Assembly: GCA_947474455.1 (NCBI GenBank)
Contig: CANJIL010000007.1
Coordinates: forward strand, 42,837 to 106,836
Direction of reading: 5' to 3'
Length of the DNA stretch: 64,000 nucleotides
From: Hyphomonadaceae bacterium
Lineage (GTDB): Bacteria; Pseudomonadota; Alphaproteobacteria; Caulobacterales; Hyphomonadaceae
Shown here: one piece after another, positions 31,401 to 39,293 of the stretch
Position numbering within the stretch: position 1 is the stretch's first letter
How the letters are laid out: the number at the start of each line of letters is the position of its first letter
Position numbers and translations under genes: made by a program
Notes under the pieces: model-generated
What the model saw: the letters and a program-made list of their open reading frames with translations, nothing else
Database searches by the model: none
What the model was told of the DNA's origin: nothing

Positions 31401-31910
31401 AATCCCGCCGCGCATCGAATACTCGCCCGGCTCACGCACAGTCGACGCCCGGCTGTAACCATTGATGTCGAGATAGGCGCGCACCCGCTCCTGCGGCACG
31501 CTATCGGCCACGCGCGCCACGAACGCCGCCACGCCCATGTGCAGCCGCGGCGGCACACGCTGCACCACCGCCGCGGCCGTCGTGATCACCAGCATAGGCG
31601 GCGAACCCACATTCCGGCTCGCCAGCCGCGCCAGCGCCGCACACCGCTGCGCCGCCACAACCGGCGACGGGCTCACCCGGTCATAAGGCAGGCAATCCCA
31701 CGCCGGCAGGTTCACCACTTCCAGCAGGGGCGCAAAGAACCGCGCCGCGGCCGCCGCCATGAAGGCATGCCGGTCATCCCGCGCAATATAGACCGAAGCC
31801 CCGCCCCGCTTCTGCGCCGCCTCCGCGATCAGGCGCACATCCGCAATGAACGGCGTCTCATAGACCCGGACCGGCTTTGTCTGACTGGCGATGGAGTCCC
31901 AGACGCGCAT
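28443..31910 (-). CDS. mfd: transcription-repair coupling factor
   Basis: About 1155 aa from the ATG at 31910 (an in-frame TTG lies 12 nt upstream). Mfd removes RNA polymerase stalled at DNA lesions and recruits UvrA. In order: UvrB-homology region ('YSMRGGIVDIFPAGLPEPVR'), RNA polymerase interaction domain ('GDLIVHVEHGVGRYEGLKTV'), RecG-like translocase with Walker A 'GDVGFGKTEVALRAAF' and the DEEQ box 'VVDEEQRFGVKHKERLK', motif VI 'QLRGRVGRAKLRAYAYL', and a C-terminal TRCF domain. sdhE lies 105 nt upstream on the same strand. Confidence 0.97.
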   Translation of the reverse strand: MRVWDSIASQTKPVRVYETPFIADVRLIAEAAQKRGGASVYIARDDRHAFMAAAAARFFAPLLEVVNLPAWDCLPYDRVSPSPVVAAQRCAALARLASRNVGSPPMLVITTAAAVVQRVPPRLHMGVAAFVARVADSVPQERVRAYLDINGYSRASTVREPGEYSMRGGIVDIFPAGLPEPVRLDFFGDELEAAKYFDPETQISTAPIREIVLAPVSEIDFSDEALSLLRKNFLAAFGSPGGDPTYEAARERIRRQGVEQWLPLFYEKLETLFDYVGPTALIAMDPASAEAASERLAQAAEYYDVRKSSASAAGITQHVLPPDRLYLTPKELGEALNARATVSFTTQNAPEKSDGQQDGLISRAKPGRSFVLERADPNANLFDAVVRHIRERQASGKKVIVAAWSTGSASRLVGILEDHGIPNAKAIGSWPEATKQQVSVAEIAVETGFEDDDLVIISEQDMLGDKLARPRKRKSSAAVIAEAAALSAGDLIVHVEHGVGRYEGLKTVVVHEAPHDCLELIYAGGDKILLPVENVELISRYGAESGEGALDRLGGGGWQSRKARAKKKIMDMADELIRLAAEREMKRAPKTDTADGVFREFSARFPYEETDDQLSAIEDVIKDLTSGKPMDRLICGDVGFGKTEVALRAAFLVAMSGLQVAVIAPTTLLARQHFQTFSERFAGWPIKVRHLSRFVTAKEASQTREELNNGECDVVIGTHALLAKTINFKRLGMIVVDEEQRFGVKHKERLKELKADVHVLTLSATPIPRTLQMALTGIRDLSIIATPPIDRLAVRTYVVEFDPVTIREALLRERYRGGQSYFVAPRVADLPFLERYLREQVPEVKMLVAHGQMTPTELEDAMSAFYDGQADVLLSTTIVESGLDIPRANTLIVHRADMFGLAQLYQLRGRVGRAKLRAYAYLTTPEEETLTDGAAKRLKVLQSLDSLGAGFMLASHDLDMRGGGNLLGDEQSGHIREVGVELYQQMLEDAVKALKSGEALDSHEVADEWSPQIDIGAAVLIPEGYVEDLSTRLALYRRLAELATDAEREAFAAELIDRFGPLPEETKQLLEITTVKILCKRLGVAKVSAGPKGALLAFRDNAPLDTGKLVAYVQKRPNALKLRPDMKLVLSGTWPDAAGRMAGVKNLLRDMSGLL

Positions 31911-32015
31911 CAAACCCCGCAAAAAGAATAGCTCATCCGCCCGGACGCCTCATTGAGCGTTCAGGCCGATCAAGTGTTCCACGAATTCCACGCCCGTCTT
32001 GCGGCGCGGCGCATC

Positions 32016-32282
32016 CTATGTGGGAGCCGAATACCGGAATGAAAGCAGCAGGTCGAGCACTTCCGATCGTACCTCCTGCGGCGGCTCTCCCCGCCCCATG
32101 ATCCAGTCGAAAACAAACTGGTCTGGAATATCGAGCACCGCCTCGAACTGATCGAGCTGATCGCTGTCAAACGCAACCAGATGCTTGTCGGTAAACTGCT
32201 GCATATAAAGATCCAGCTCCCGGAACCCCCGCCGGTCCGCCCTGAACTTCAACTTTCGCCGCCGCGTCTCGATATCACTCAT
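32016..32282 (-). CDS. sdhE: succinate dehydrogenase assembly factor SdhE
   Basis: An 88-aa cytoplasmic protein of the SdhE/SDHAF2 family that promotes covalent flavinylation of succinate dehydrogenase SdhA. It carries the signature R-G-x-x-E-L-D in 'ADRRGFRELDLYMQQF' and the family's 'FEAVLDIPDQFVFDWIMGR'. Length is typical. The gene precedes mfd, a pairing seen in other alphaproteobacteria, and is divergent from recG across an 874-nt spacer. Confidence 0.93.
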   Translation of the reverse strand: MSDIETRRRKLKFRADRRGFRELDLYMQQFTDKHLVAFDSDQLDQFEAVLDIPDQFVFDWIMGRGEPPQEVRSEVLDLLLSFRYSAPT

Positions 32283-32325
32283 GGCGGCGTCTTATCCCCC
32301 GAACCATCACAAGTCACCCTCGCCC

Positions 32326-32370
32326 TGTCATTCCCGCCGAAGCGCGAAGGGCGAAGAGCGGGAAACCAGG
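32326..32370. repeat. imperfect palindrome, interspersed-repeat-like
   Basis: TTCCCGC at 32331-32337 and GCGGGAA at 32358-32364 are perfect 7-bp arms around a 20-nt purine-rich centre, flanked by CCTGTCA and ACCAGGAG. The layout is that of a mobile palindromic element; no second full copy is visible in this window. Confidence 0.45.
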
Positions 32371-33011
32371 AGCTATCAGCGCCAACGCCAGATCGGGGGA
32401 TGGAGCCGTTCCCAATTCGTAGGACAGCCAAAATTCTTCGCGCCTGATTTCATCGCGCTGGCAAAAAAAGACGAAGGATGGGCCCCGCCAGATTCCACCG
32501 GGCTCGAAATGAGGGTCATAGGCCTGCCGACGACACAGCACAAACACGCACACACTGGGCTGGTCACCCGGTCGCTTCCTCAGCTCGGCTGATAGACGCG
32601 CTAGGCTTGTTTGCGATTCTCATGTCCGAGATCGCCTCAACCCTACAGATAATCACCCGCCGGCCGCCCATCATTGGCACCTGGGAGATGCCGGCTGGTC
32701 TGCCCGGAGAGACGAGCGACACACAACAACAGGAGACAGAAACGGCTGTTCCAAGCAGCCAGCCCACCCAAGCCCTCATGGTGAGCAGCACGCGCAGCGT
32801 GCGCCCGTCGAACCACGAGGGCGTGCTCACCGCCCGAGCCATGCCCACGAAGTCATTCTTGGCCCCGTGCCGAGAATTCCGGCTGGCTCAACATCGGGAT
32901 CACCAGCTCACCGTTCCGCTCGTCTCGACGAACGTCGGGACCCAGGAATCACCTCGATCCTTGTCCGGACTTGAAGCTACAATCCCGCGCAAGGCGCATC
33001 ACCGTTCCTGG

Positions 33012-33031
33012 ATCCCGATTTTCATCGGGAT
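33012..33031. repeat. perfect hairpin upstream of recG
   Basis: ATCCCGAT (33012-33019), loop TTTC, ATCGGGAT (33024-33031): an 8-bp perfect stem within TCCTGGATCCCGAT...GATGAGCGG. No T-run follows. It resembles the other palindrome in this spacer in its CCCG/CGGG core. Confidence 0.5.
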
Positions 33032-33156
33032 GAGCGGTGCAAAGCCCGCACCCAACCCAGCGCCCCTATAGGCGCACCACAGCCCGAAATCCCCACCTCG
33101 CCCACCTGCGAGAACGCGGCTGCATGCCTGCCGCAAACCGGCTAACATCGCAGCCA

Positions 33157-35232
33157 ATGCGCGACCCGGTCCTCTATCCCTTCTACTCTGACCTCTCGAG
33201 CCTTCCCGGCGTCGGCCCGAAAGCGCGTCCGATTCTCGCCCGCCTGATCGGCGGCGAAACCTGGTTCGATCTCCTCTTCCATCTGCCCGTCAGCTGGATC
33301 GACCGCCGGAACCGCGCCTCGATCGACGCCCTGCGAATCGGCGAAATCGCCACCGTCACGGCCACGGTCGACCAGCTCACCCCCAGCCGCGGAAAATGGC
33401 CCAGCCGCGTCCGGCTCCGCGACGAGACCGGCTTCCTCACCCTCGTCTATTTCCACGCCAACGCCCAATGGCTCGAACGCACTTTCAACATCGGCGAAGA
33501 CGTCGTGGTCTCAGGCCTCATCGACGACTACCAGGGCGGCCGCCAGATCACTCACCCCGATCACGTCATCAACCCCGACAAGGACGACGAACTCCCGGAA
33601 GTCGAACCCGTCTACCCGATGACCGCGAACCTCACCCCGAAAGCCCTCCGCAAATTCATGGCCGCAGCGCTCGATGCGACTCCCGATCTCGACGAATGGA
33701 TCGACCCGCACCTGATGAAGCGCAACAACTGGCCGAGTTTCAAACAGGCGCTGCTTCGCCTGCATCAGCCAAAGGTCTACGACCCAGACGGGTTCCAGAC
33801 AGCCCGTCAGCGCCTCGCCTATGACGAGGCCCTCGCCCGCGAAATGGCCATGGGCCAGGCCCGCCTCGCCCGCGAGCGCCGTTTCGCCCGCGCCATCCCC
33901 CGCGCCGTCGGCGCCGAACGCAACATCATCGAAGCCCTGCCCTTCAAGCCGACCCGCGCCCAGATGGACGCCTATTCTGATGTCGCCATCGATATGGGCC
34001 GCCCAGTTCCGATGCGCCGCATGATCCAAGGCGACGTCGGGTCCGGCAAAACCCTCGTCGCCGCTTTGGCCGCCGCGCAGGTCGCGACCGACGGCGGCAT
34101 CACCGCCTTCATGTCGCCAACCGAAGTCCTCGCAAGACAACAGGCCGAAGCCATCGGCAAATTCCTCGCCCCAATCGGCGTCCGCGTCGCCGCCCTAACC
34201 GGCCGTGACAAGGGAGCGGGCCGCGAAGCCATCCTCAACGATGTCCGCGCCGGCAAGATCCAGGTCCTCTCCGGCACGCAGGCGCTCTATCAGTCCGACG
34301 TCGATCTTCCCGATCTCTCGCTCGTCGTCATCGACGAACAGCACCGCTTCGGCGTCGCAGACCGCCTGAAACTTTCCGCCAAAGGCGCCAGCCCCCACAT
34401 GCTGGTCATGAGCGCCACCCCCATCCCCCGCACCATGGCGCTAGCCGTCCATGGCGACCTCGACATCTCCGTCATCCGCGAAAAGCCCGCCAACCGCCAG
34501 GAAGTCACAACGGCCGCTGTCCCCGACACCCGCGTCGACGAAGTCATGGCCGCCGTCTCCCGTGCCGTCGAACGCGGCGAGCGTGCCTTCTGGATCTGCC
34601 CCGCAGTCGATTCCGAAGACGCCGGCGACGCTTCGGCAATCCAGCGCCGAGATGTGCTTGCCGGCCTGATCCGCGCCCCGGTCGAACTCGTCCACGGCCG
34701 CATGCCCGCGCCTGACCGCGACGCAGCCCTCGAAAAACTGCGCTCGGGCGAGGCCCCCGTCCTCGTCGCGACAACCGTCATCGAAGTCGGCGTCGACGTT
34801 CCCGAAGCGACGATCATCGTGATCGAGCACGCCGAAAAATTCGGCCTCGCCCAGCTTCACCAGTTGCGTGGCCGCGTCGGCCGCGGCGAGAAGGCCTCAA
34901 GCTGCCTGCTGCTCTATCAGGCCCCCCTCACCGACAGCGGACGAGAGCGGCTGGATATCCTGCGCAAGACCACCGATGGTTTCGAGATCGCAGAAGCCGA
35001 CTTCAGACTGCGCGGCCCCGGAGACCTGCTCGGTCTCCGCCAGTCCGGCCTACCCGCCTTCCGCGTCCTCAACATCACCGAGGACACGAACCTGATCGAA
35101 ACAGCCCGCACCGATGCGAAGTCCATACTCATGGCCGACCCGCGTCTCGAAGGTACGCGCGGGGCAGCCGTCCGCCGCGCCCGCGATCTCTTCGCGCCGC
35201 GTATCGCTTCGATCGTCGCCGAGAACGAGTAG
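33157..35232 (+). CDS. recG: ATP-dependent DNA helicase RecG
   Basis: Branch-migrating helicase that remodels stalled forks and Holliday junctions. 691 aa from the ATG at 33157, which gives the family-like start 'MRDPVLYPFYSDLSSLPGVG'; upstream in-frame starts add an unrelated Arg-rich leader. Order: N-terminal wedge/OB domain ('LPVSWIDRRNRASIDALRIG'), Walker A 'GDVGSGKTLVAALAAA', 'VVIDEQHRFGVADRLKL' (DEQH box), 'MSATPIPRTMALAVHGDLD', and motif VI 'QLHQLRGRVGRGEKASSCLL'. Its TAG stop abuts the stop of the convergent DUF502 gene with no base between. Confidence 0.96.
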   Translation: MRDPVLYPFYSDLSSLPGVGPKARPILARLIGGETWFDLLFHLPVSWIDRRNRASIDALRIGEIATVTATVDQLTPSRGKWPSRVRLRDETGFLTLVYFHANAQWLERTFNIGEDVVVSGLIDDYQGGRQITHPDHVINPDKDDELPEVEPVYPMTANLTPKALRKFMAAALDATPDLDEWIDPHLMKRNNWPSFKQALLRLHQPKVYDPDGFQTARQRLAYDEALAREMAMGQARLARERRFARAIPRAVGAERNIIEALPFKPTRAQMDAYSDVAIDMGRPVPMRRMIQGDVGSGKTLVAALAAAQVATDGGITAFMSPTEVLARQQAEAIGKFLAPIGVRVAALTGRDKGAGREAILNDVRAGKIQVLSGTQALYQSDVDLPDLSLVVIDEQHRFGVADRLKLSAKGASPHMLVMSATPIPRTMALAVHGDLDISVIREKPANRQEVTTAAVPDTRVDEVMAAVSRAVERGERAFWICPAVDSEDAGDASAIQRRDVLAGLIRAPVELVHGRMPAPDRDAALEKLRSGEAPVLVATTVIEVGVDVPEATIIVIEHAEKFGLAQLHQLRGRVGRGEKASSCLLLYQAPLTDSGRERLDILRKTTDGFEIAEADFRLRGPGDLLGLRQSGLPAFRVLNITEDTNLIETARTDAKSILMADPRLEGTRGAAVRRARDLFAPRIASIVAENE

Positions 35233-35904
35233 CTACTTGCCGAGTTCTGATTGCGTGTCTTTCAGAATGCCGAAAGAGATCACCAGCTTCGCCGCCTTCT
35301 CGACCGACATGTCGAGCTTCACCAGTCGCTCGGGGCTCACATACACCAGCTGCCCCATGGCGACGTTCGGCGAAGTCGGCACGATCACGCCGACCGCATC
35401 AGGAACCGTCGCAAGAATTTCCGGATCAGGCGTGCGGCTGGTGATAAAGCCGATTACCCATAATCCCTTGCCGGGATACTCGATCAGCACGGTCTCCTTG
35501 AACGACGACGCGTCGTTCGACGCGAATGTCTCGATCACCTGCTTCAGAAGCGCATAGATCGATCGCACCAGCGGCACGCGCGCGACAAGGCGCTCGCCCA
35601 TCCGGAGCGCCCACCTGCCGAACAGGTTCGCGGCGAGCGCCCCCAGCACAACAAGCCCGATCACCGCGATCACGATGCCAAGCCCCGGCAGGCCGACATC
35701 GAGGTAGGTTTCCGGGTTCCACGCGGGCGGGATCAGCGGCTTGATGTGCCGGTCGACGAACGCGACAAAGCTCCACACCAGCCAGATCGTGATGCCGATC
35801 GGGGCCGCCACCACCACGCCGGCAAAGAACCAGTTACGCAATGTGGTCAGCGGACCGGCTTTGGGCGGCGTAACCTCTGTCGGTTTCCCTGTCGGCATCC
35901 GCAA
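35233..35904 (-). CDS. DUF502 family membrane protein
   Basis: A 223-aa inner-membrane protein with two transmembrane helices (about 25-47 and 72-96). The family segments are 'TLRNWFFAGVVVAAPIGITI', 'RIPLVRSIY'-like 'ARVPLVRSIYALLKQVIETF', 'VLIEYPGKGLWVIGFITS' and 'VPTSPNVAMGQLVYVSPERL'. DUF502 is widespread, with no agreed function. It is divergent from the DUF3089 gene with a 170-nt spacer. Confidence 0.9.
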   Translation of the reverse strand: MRMPTGKPTEVTPPKAGPLTTLRNWFFAGVVVAAPIGITIWLVWSFVAFVDRHIKPLIPPAWNPETYLDVGLPGLGIVIAVIGLVVLGALAANLFGRWALRMGERLVARVPLVRSIYALLKQVIETFASNDASSFKETVLIEYPGKGLWVIGFITSRTPDPEILATVPDAVGVIVPTSPNVAMGQLVYVSPERLVKLDMSVEKAAKLVISFGILKDTQSELGK

Positions 35905-36074
35905 TCCTCCGAGGGCGTTGTTGCGTGATTCCAGTCGCGTGTGGGGTGAATATGGCCCCGCCGGCTTGCGATTTCATGCCCCGCCCGCCTTGCGGACGCC
36001 CCACGACCGCCATGGACGGCGGCTATCATTGCATTTAACGCTTCGCCAAAACCGTGGGGGTTGCACAAGAGTCC

Positions 36075-37289
36075 ATGCTGAAGGACCCGAAATTCCGCCG
36101 CATCGCGCTGTTCGGAGGCGCGGCCGTCGTTGTTCTGCTGGTGCTGGGCGCGGTCCTGTTCCAGGACGCGTTGTTCCGCATGTCGATCACCCCGCCGGGA
36201 CGCTTCGCGCAGGAGCCAGCCCCGCCGCGGGCCGATTATGCCAAGCCCGAATCCTGGGCGCTTCGTCCGGCGCAGCCGCCGCCGGGCGGCTGGGAAACGC
36301 CGTGGGGTATAGACACGTTCTTCGTCTCCCCCGCTTCGGCCTATTCGAATGCGGGCTGGAATACCTCGGTCGATAACGCCGAAGCACTTGATCGGTTGAA
36401 GGAACGCATCCTGCCCAACCATGCGGGGCCGTTCCTGCAAGCCGGACCAGTTTACGCTCCGCTTTACCGGCAGGCCTCGCTTCATTCGGAGCTGAATGTC
36501 GGCGGCGAAGGGGATGGCGCATTCGAGCTTGCCTATAGTGATGTGCTGCGTGCTTTCGACCAGTACATGGCCGTCGATAACCGGCATCGCGGAATTGTTC
36601 TGGCGGGCGTCGGCCAAGGCGGATTGTATGTGCAGCGGCTTCTCGCAGATCGTTTCCAGACCGACCCGCTGAAAAGCCGCCTCGCCGCGGCCTACGTCAT
36701 CGACGACGCCCTCCCGGCGGACTTCCCGGGCAAGACCGTCTCCCAGCCCCTCTGCGCGCAATACGATCAGATCCATTGCATCGTCGCATGGAAGACACTG
36801 ATGGGGGGCGATGACGCATCCCGCTTCCGCGATCAATCGCCGGTCTGGACCGCCAACTGGAAAATCACGACATCGAAGGGCAAGCCGCTCGTTTGCATAA
36901 ACCCGCTGCGTTGGACCCTCGACAACGAGCTCTCGGCGCGCGTGGATCATCGCGGCGGCGCGCGAGTTCGCGGCTCAGCTGATCTCGAGCCGAGCATCAT
37001 CGAGAACGCCGTCACGGCCCGTTGCAACAACGGCGTGCTGGAAGTGGAACGCCCCTCCGCTCCAGAGCTGCAAGCTGATGGCGGGACCGGCGCGCAATAC
37101 AAGACGCCAGAGTACAACCTGTTTTACGCCGACATCGTGCCCAATCTGACCGGGCGGATGAGCGCCGCCACATCGTGGCTCGACAACGTCGACAATTCGC
37201 GCAAGCCGGCGCAGCCCCTTCCGCCCGCAGTATCTCTGGATGATGCTCCGATCTATCGGCCCGACGGTCAGCCGGAACACGCGAACTGA
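36075..37289 (+). CDS. DUF3089 alpha/beta-hydrolase-like protein lacking the nucleophile serine
   Basis: About 404 aa from the ATG at 36075 (a GTG 21 nt upstream is possible). A single N-terminal transmembrane helix ('IALFGGAAVVVLLVLGAVLF') anchors a periplasmic alpha/beta-hydrolase-type domain of the DUF3089 family ('GIDTFFVSPASAYSNAGWNT', 'DVLRAFDQYMAVDNRHRGIV'). At the nucleophile elbow, where the family has G-H-S-Q-G, this protein reads G-V-G-Q-G (residues 178-182): the Ser is Gly180 and the His is Val179. It is therefore unlikely to be a Ser hydrolase and may be a binding pseudoenzyme. The family assignment rests on the overall layout. Confidence 0.75.
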   Translation: MLKDPKFRRIALFGGAAVVVLLVLGAVLFQDALFRMSITPPGRFAQEPAPPRADYAKPESWALRPAQPPPGGWETPWGIDTFFVSPASAYSNAGWNTSVDNAEALDRLKERILPNHAGPFLQAGPVYAPLYRQASLHSELNVGGEGDGAFELAYSDVLRAFDQYMAVDNRHRGIVLAGVGQGGLYVQRLLADRFQTDPLKSRLAAAYVIDDALPADFPGKTVSQPLCAQYDQIHCIVAWKTLMGGDDASRFRDQSPVWTANWKITTSKGKPLVCINPLRWTLDNELSARVDHRGGARVRGSADLEPSIIENAVTARCNNGVLEVERPSAPELQADGGTGAQYKTPEYNLFYADIVPNLTGRMSAATSWLDNVDNSRKPAQPLPPAVSLDDAPIYRPDGQPEHAN

Positions 37290-37302
37290 AAACACAGATA
37301 CC

Positions 37303-37327
37303 AAAAAGGGCGGCCGCGAGGCCGCCC
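37303..37327 (-). terminator. intrinsic terminator of the cyclophilin operon
   Basis: On the minus strand, GGGCGGCC-TCGC-GGCCGCCC (perfect 8-bp stem, 37308-37327) is followed directly by TTTTT (37307-37303). It lies 25 nt past the stop of the minus-strand cyclophilin gene, between it and the convergent DUF3089 gene. This is the strongest intrinsic terminator in the window. Confidence 0.9.
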
Positions 37328-37352
37328 TGATCGTCTGGTGCAACTGGAAAGA

Positions 37353-37820
37353 TCAGACGTCGGCCGCGACCTTGGCCGACACGATCTTGCCCGGCTTCTT
37401 CGGCGGCTCGCCTTTCGGCAGAGCATCAACAGCATCCATCCCGCTCAATACCTTGCCCCAGACCGTGTACTTGCGGTCGAGGAAGGATGCATCGTCGAGG
37501 CAGATGAAAAACTGGCTGTCCCCCGAGTTCGGATCATTCGAGCGCGCCATCGAGCAGACGCCGCGCTGGTGGCTGACATCGTTGAACTCGGCGCGGAGCT
37601 TCTCGCCCGAACCGCCCATGCCGGTGCCGGTCGGATCGCCGCCCTGCGCCATGAAGCCTTCAATCACGCGGTGGAAGACGACGCCGTCATAGAAGCCCTC
37701 GCGCGCCAGCCCCTTGATGCGGGCCACGTGGCCGGGCGCCTTGTCCGGCAGCAACTGAATCGTCACCGCTCCCGTATCCAGAGTGAGGATAAGGATGTTT
37801 TCTTTGTCGGCAGTGCTCAC
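37353..37820 (-). CDS. cytoplasmic peptidyl-prolyl cis-trans isomerase (cyclophilin)
   Basis: A 155-aa cyclophilin accelerating proline isomerisation in protein folding. It shows the catalytic 'YDGVVFHRVIEGFMAQGGDP' (with the F-H-R active-site Arg), 'GVCSMARSNDPNSGDSQFFI' and 'YTVWGKVLSGMDAVDALP'. No signal peptide. The start is GTG, overlapping the stop of the upstream cyclophilin gene (GTGA), so the pair is translationally coupled. A strong terminator follows. Confidence 0.94.
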   Translation of the reverse strand: MSTADKENILILTLDTGAVTIQLLPDKAPGHVARIKGLAREGFYDGVVFHRVIEGFMAQGGDPTGTGMGGSGEKLRAEFNDVSHQRGVCSMARSNDPNSGDSQFFICLDDASFLDRKYTVWGKVLSGMDAVDALPKGEPPKKPGKIVSAKVAADV

Positions 37821-38698
37821 GGAGTTGGCCTTTCAACGACGACTTCTACTGGCGGGAGCGCACAGGCTTCGAACGGATCGCTGGCCTTGAGTGTGGCAAG
37901 GGTTGCAGCGAACTCAGGGCCATCCGTGCGGCGGACATAAACGGTGGGCCGTTTCTTTTCCGGAATGTCAGCGAGGACCATCGCCTTCGTCAACTTGTCT
38001 GCTGAGGCGGCTGGCATGCGTCCGTCCGTCTCTTCCGGACCAACCTTGATGCCCCGGATCACGTCGAGCCCGGTCAGGGCACGGCCCCACACGGTATATT
38101 TCTGATCGAGGCCATCCGGGCCAACGCGCGCCTGGCGCATAAGGAAGAACTGCGTGTCCGCGCTGTCAGGACTGTCCGCGCGCGCCATCGACGTGACGCC
38201 TGCGCAGTGCAGCCCCCATGTCTTGGCAACCGGCGGAACGGAAATGCTGGCGGTCTCGTCGGGCTGCCCCTGCACCAGGAAACCTTCGAGATAGCCAAGC
38301 TTGTCGCCAGACGGCGTTGCGCCGAACCACTGGACCTTCTGTTTCGCGGGATTGCGGCCCCACGTGAACTCGGCCTTCAGGAAGGGATAGCGCGGGTAGA
38401 TCTGGTAGATCGCATAAACCTCGCCGCCTTGCGCCATGAAGTCATCGATCACGCGATGGAAGGGAAGCTTGTCCCAGTTGGTGTCGCGCGTGATCTTCTT
38501 CACCTGCTCGACGTGTTTCGGCGCCATGTCGGGCCGCAGCTCGATCAGCACTTCCTGCTTGTTGATCATGAACTGAAGCATGTTTTCCGGGTCGACCTTG
38601 CGCCAGTTGGCGGGGTCATCAGCGGGGCCAGCCCATGCCGTGCCTGCGAACGCCAGCGACGCTGCGCCCGCGGCTGCCATCAAAACTTGTCGAAACAT
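37817..38698 (-). CDS. exported cyclophilin-type peptidyl-prolyl isomerase
   Basis: 293 aa from the ATG at 38698, which gives a clean signal peptide ('MFRQVLMAAAGAASLAFAG'); a longer in-frame reading would run into coaD. The domain is cyclophilin with 'LPFHRVIDDFMAQGGEVYAI', 'GVTSMARADSPDSADTQFFL' and 'YTVWGRALTGLDVIRGIKVG', plus an insertion after the active site and a C-terminal extension of about 60 residues with two Cys-containing ends. It is probably periplasmic. It is a diverged tandem relative of the cytoplasmic cyclophilin that follows. Confidence 0.92.
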   Translation of the reverse strand: MFRQVLMAAAGAASLAFAGTAWAGPADDPANWRKVDPENMLQFMINKQEVLIELRPDMAPKHVEQVKKITRDTNWDKLPFHRVIDDFMAQGGEVYAIYQIYPRYPFLKAEFTWGRNPAKQKVQWFGATPSGDKLGYLEGFLVQGQPDETASISVPPVAKTWGLHCAGVTSMARADSPDSADTQFFLMRQARVGPDGLDQKYTVWGRALTGLDVIRGIKVGPEETDGRMPAASADKLTKAMVLADIPEKKRPTVYVRRTDGPEFAATLATLKASDPFEACALPPVEVVVERPTP

Positions 38699-38699
38699 G

Positions 38700-39293
38700 T
38701 TACCTGCCCTTTTTGGTCCCGTATTTGGCGAGCAGCTTTTCATGAACTGCCTCAGGGACGAATAGATCGGCTCTTCCGCCAAGCCGCGCAATCTCTTTCA
38801 CCAGTCGGGACGACACGGCCTGGTGATGGGGATCGGCCATCAAAAACACAGTCTCGATGTCGTCATTCATTCGCTGGTTCATCGCAACCATCTGGAATTC
38901 GTATTCAAAATCGGACACCGCCCGCAAGCCGCGGATGATCATCTGGGCGCCGCACTCCTCCGCGAAGTGCATCAACAGATTGTCAAAAGGCCGCGCTTCG
39001 ATCTCGACCCCGTTGGCAAGCTTGCGGGACTCCGCAAGCACCATTTTTGTGCGCTCTTCAAGCGTGAACAGGGGGCCTTTGTCCTGGTTGATCGCGACGC
39101 CGATGATCAGCTTGTCCACCAGCTTCACTGCCCGGCCGATGATGTCGAGATGGCCATTGGTGATGGGATCAAACGTGCCCGGATAAAGCCCTACCCGCTT
39201 GACGCTCCGGCCGCGCAGAAGAGCTCTGGCGGTAGCGCTGCCCCGAACCGGACGTGGTTCACCCGCCGCCCGTCTTTCCGGCCGTCTCGTCAC
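38700..39293 (-). CDS. coaD: pantetheine-phosphate adenylyltransferase (start uncertain)
   Basis: Fourth step of CoA synthesis: 4'-phosphopantetheine plus ATP gives dephospho-CoA. The nucleotidyltransferase motif '[19 protein letters not shown]' and '[20 protein letters not shown]' with '[13 protein letters not shown]' are complete. The family normally starts 1-5 residues before Y-P-G-T-F-D-P, but here no ATG, GTG or TTG is in frame there. The nearest accepted start is GTG at 39293, inside gyrA, with GGAGG 9 nt upstream (197 aa). CTG at 39218 is an alternative. The core gene (38700-39203) is certain. Confidence 0.93.
   Translation of the reverse strand: MTRRPERRAAGEPRPVRGSATARALLRGRSVKRVGLYPGTFDPITNGHLDIIGRAVKLVDKLIIGVAINQDKGPLFTLEERTKMVLAESRKLANGVEIEARPFDNLLMHFAEECGAQMIIRGLRAVSDFEYEFQMVAMNQRMNDDIETVFLMADPHHQAVSSRLVKEIARLGGRADLFVPEAVHEKLLAKYGTKKGR

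Larger units (their letters stand above)
32283..33156. other. long spacer between sdhE and recG with decayed repeat-like palindromes
   Basis: 874 nt with no believable gene. Several open frames exist on both strands but their translations are low-complexity, Ser/Arg/Pro-rich and unlike known proteins. The left part has a TTCCCGC/GCGGGAA arm pair and the right part a perfect ATCCCGAT/ATCGGGAT hairpin; both resemble interspersed 'TCATTCCCG...CGGGAA' elements of alphaproteobacterial genomes. The promoters of sdhE and recG should lie near its two ends. Confidence 0.55.

Noticed and set aside
32478..33071. 197-codon plus-strand frame before recG
   Set aside because: The translation is a patchwork of low-complexity segments and includes the palindromic repeats. 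No RBS or family, and the opposite strand is equally open.
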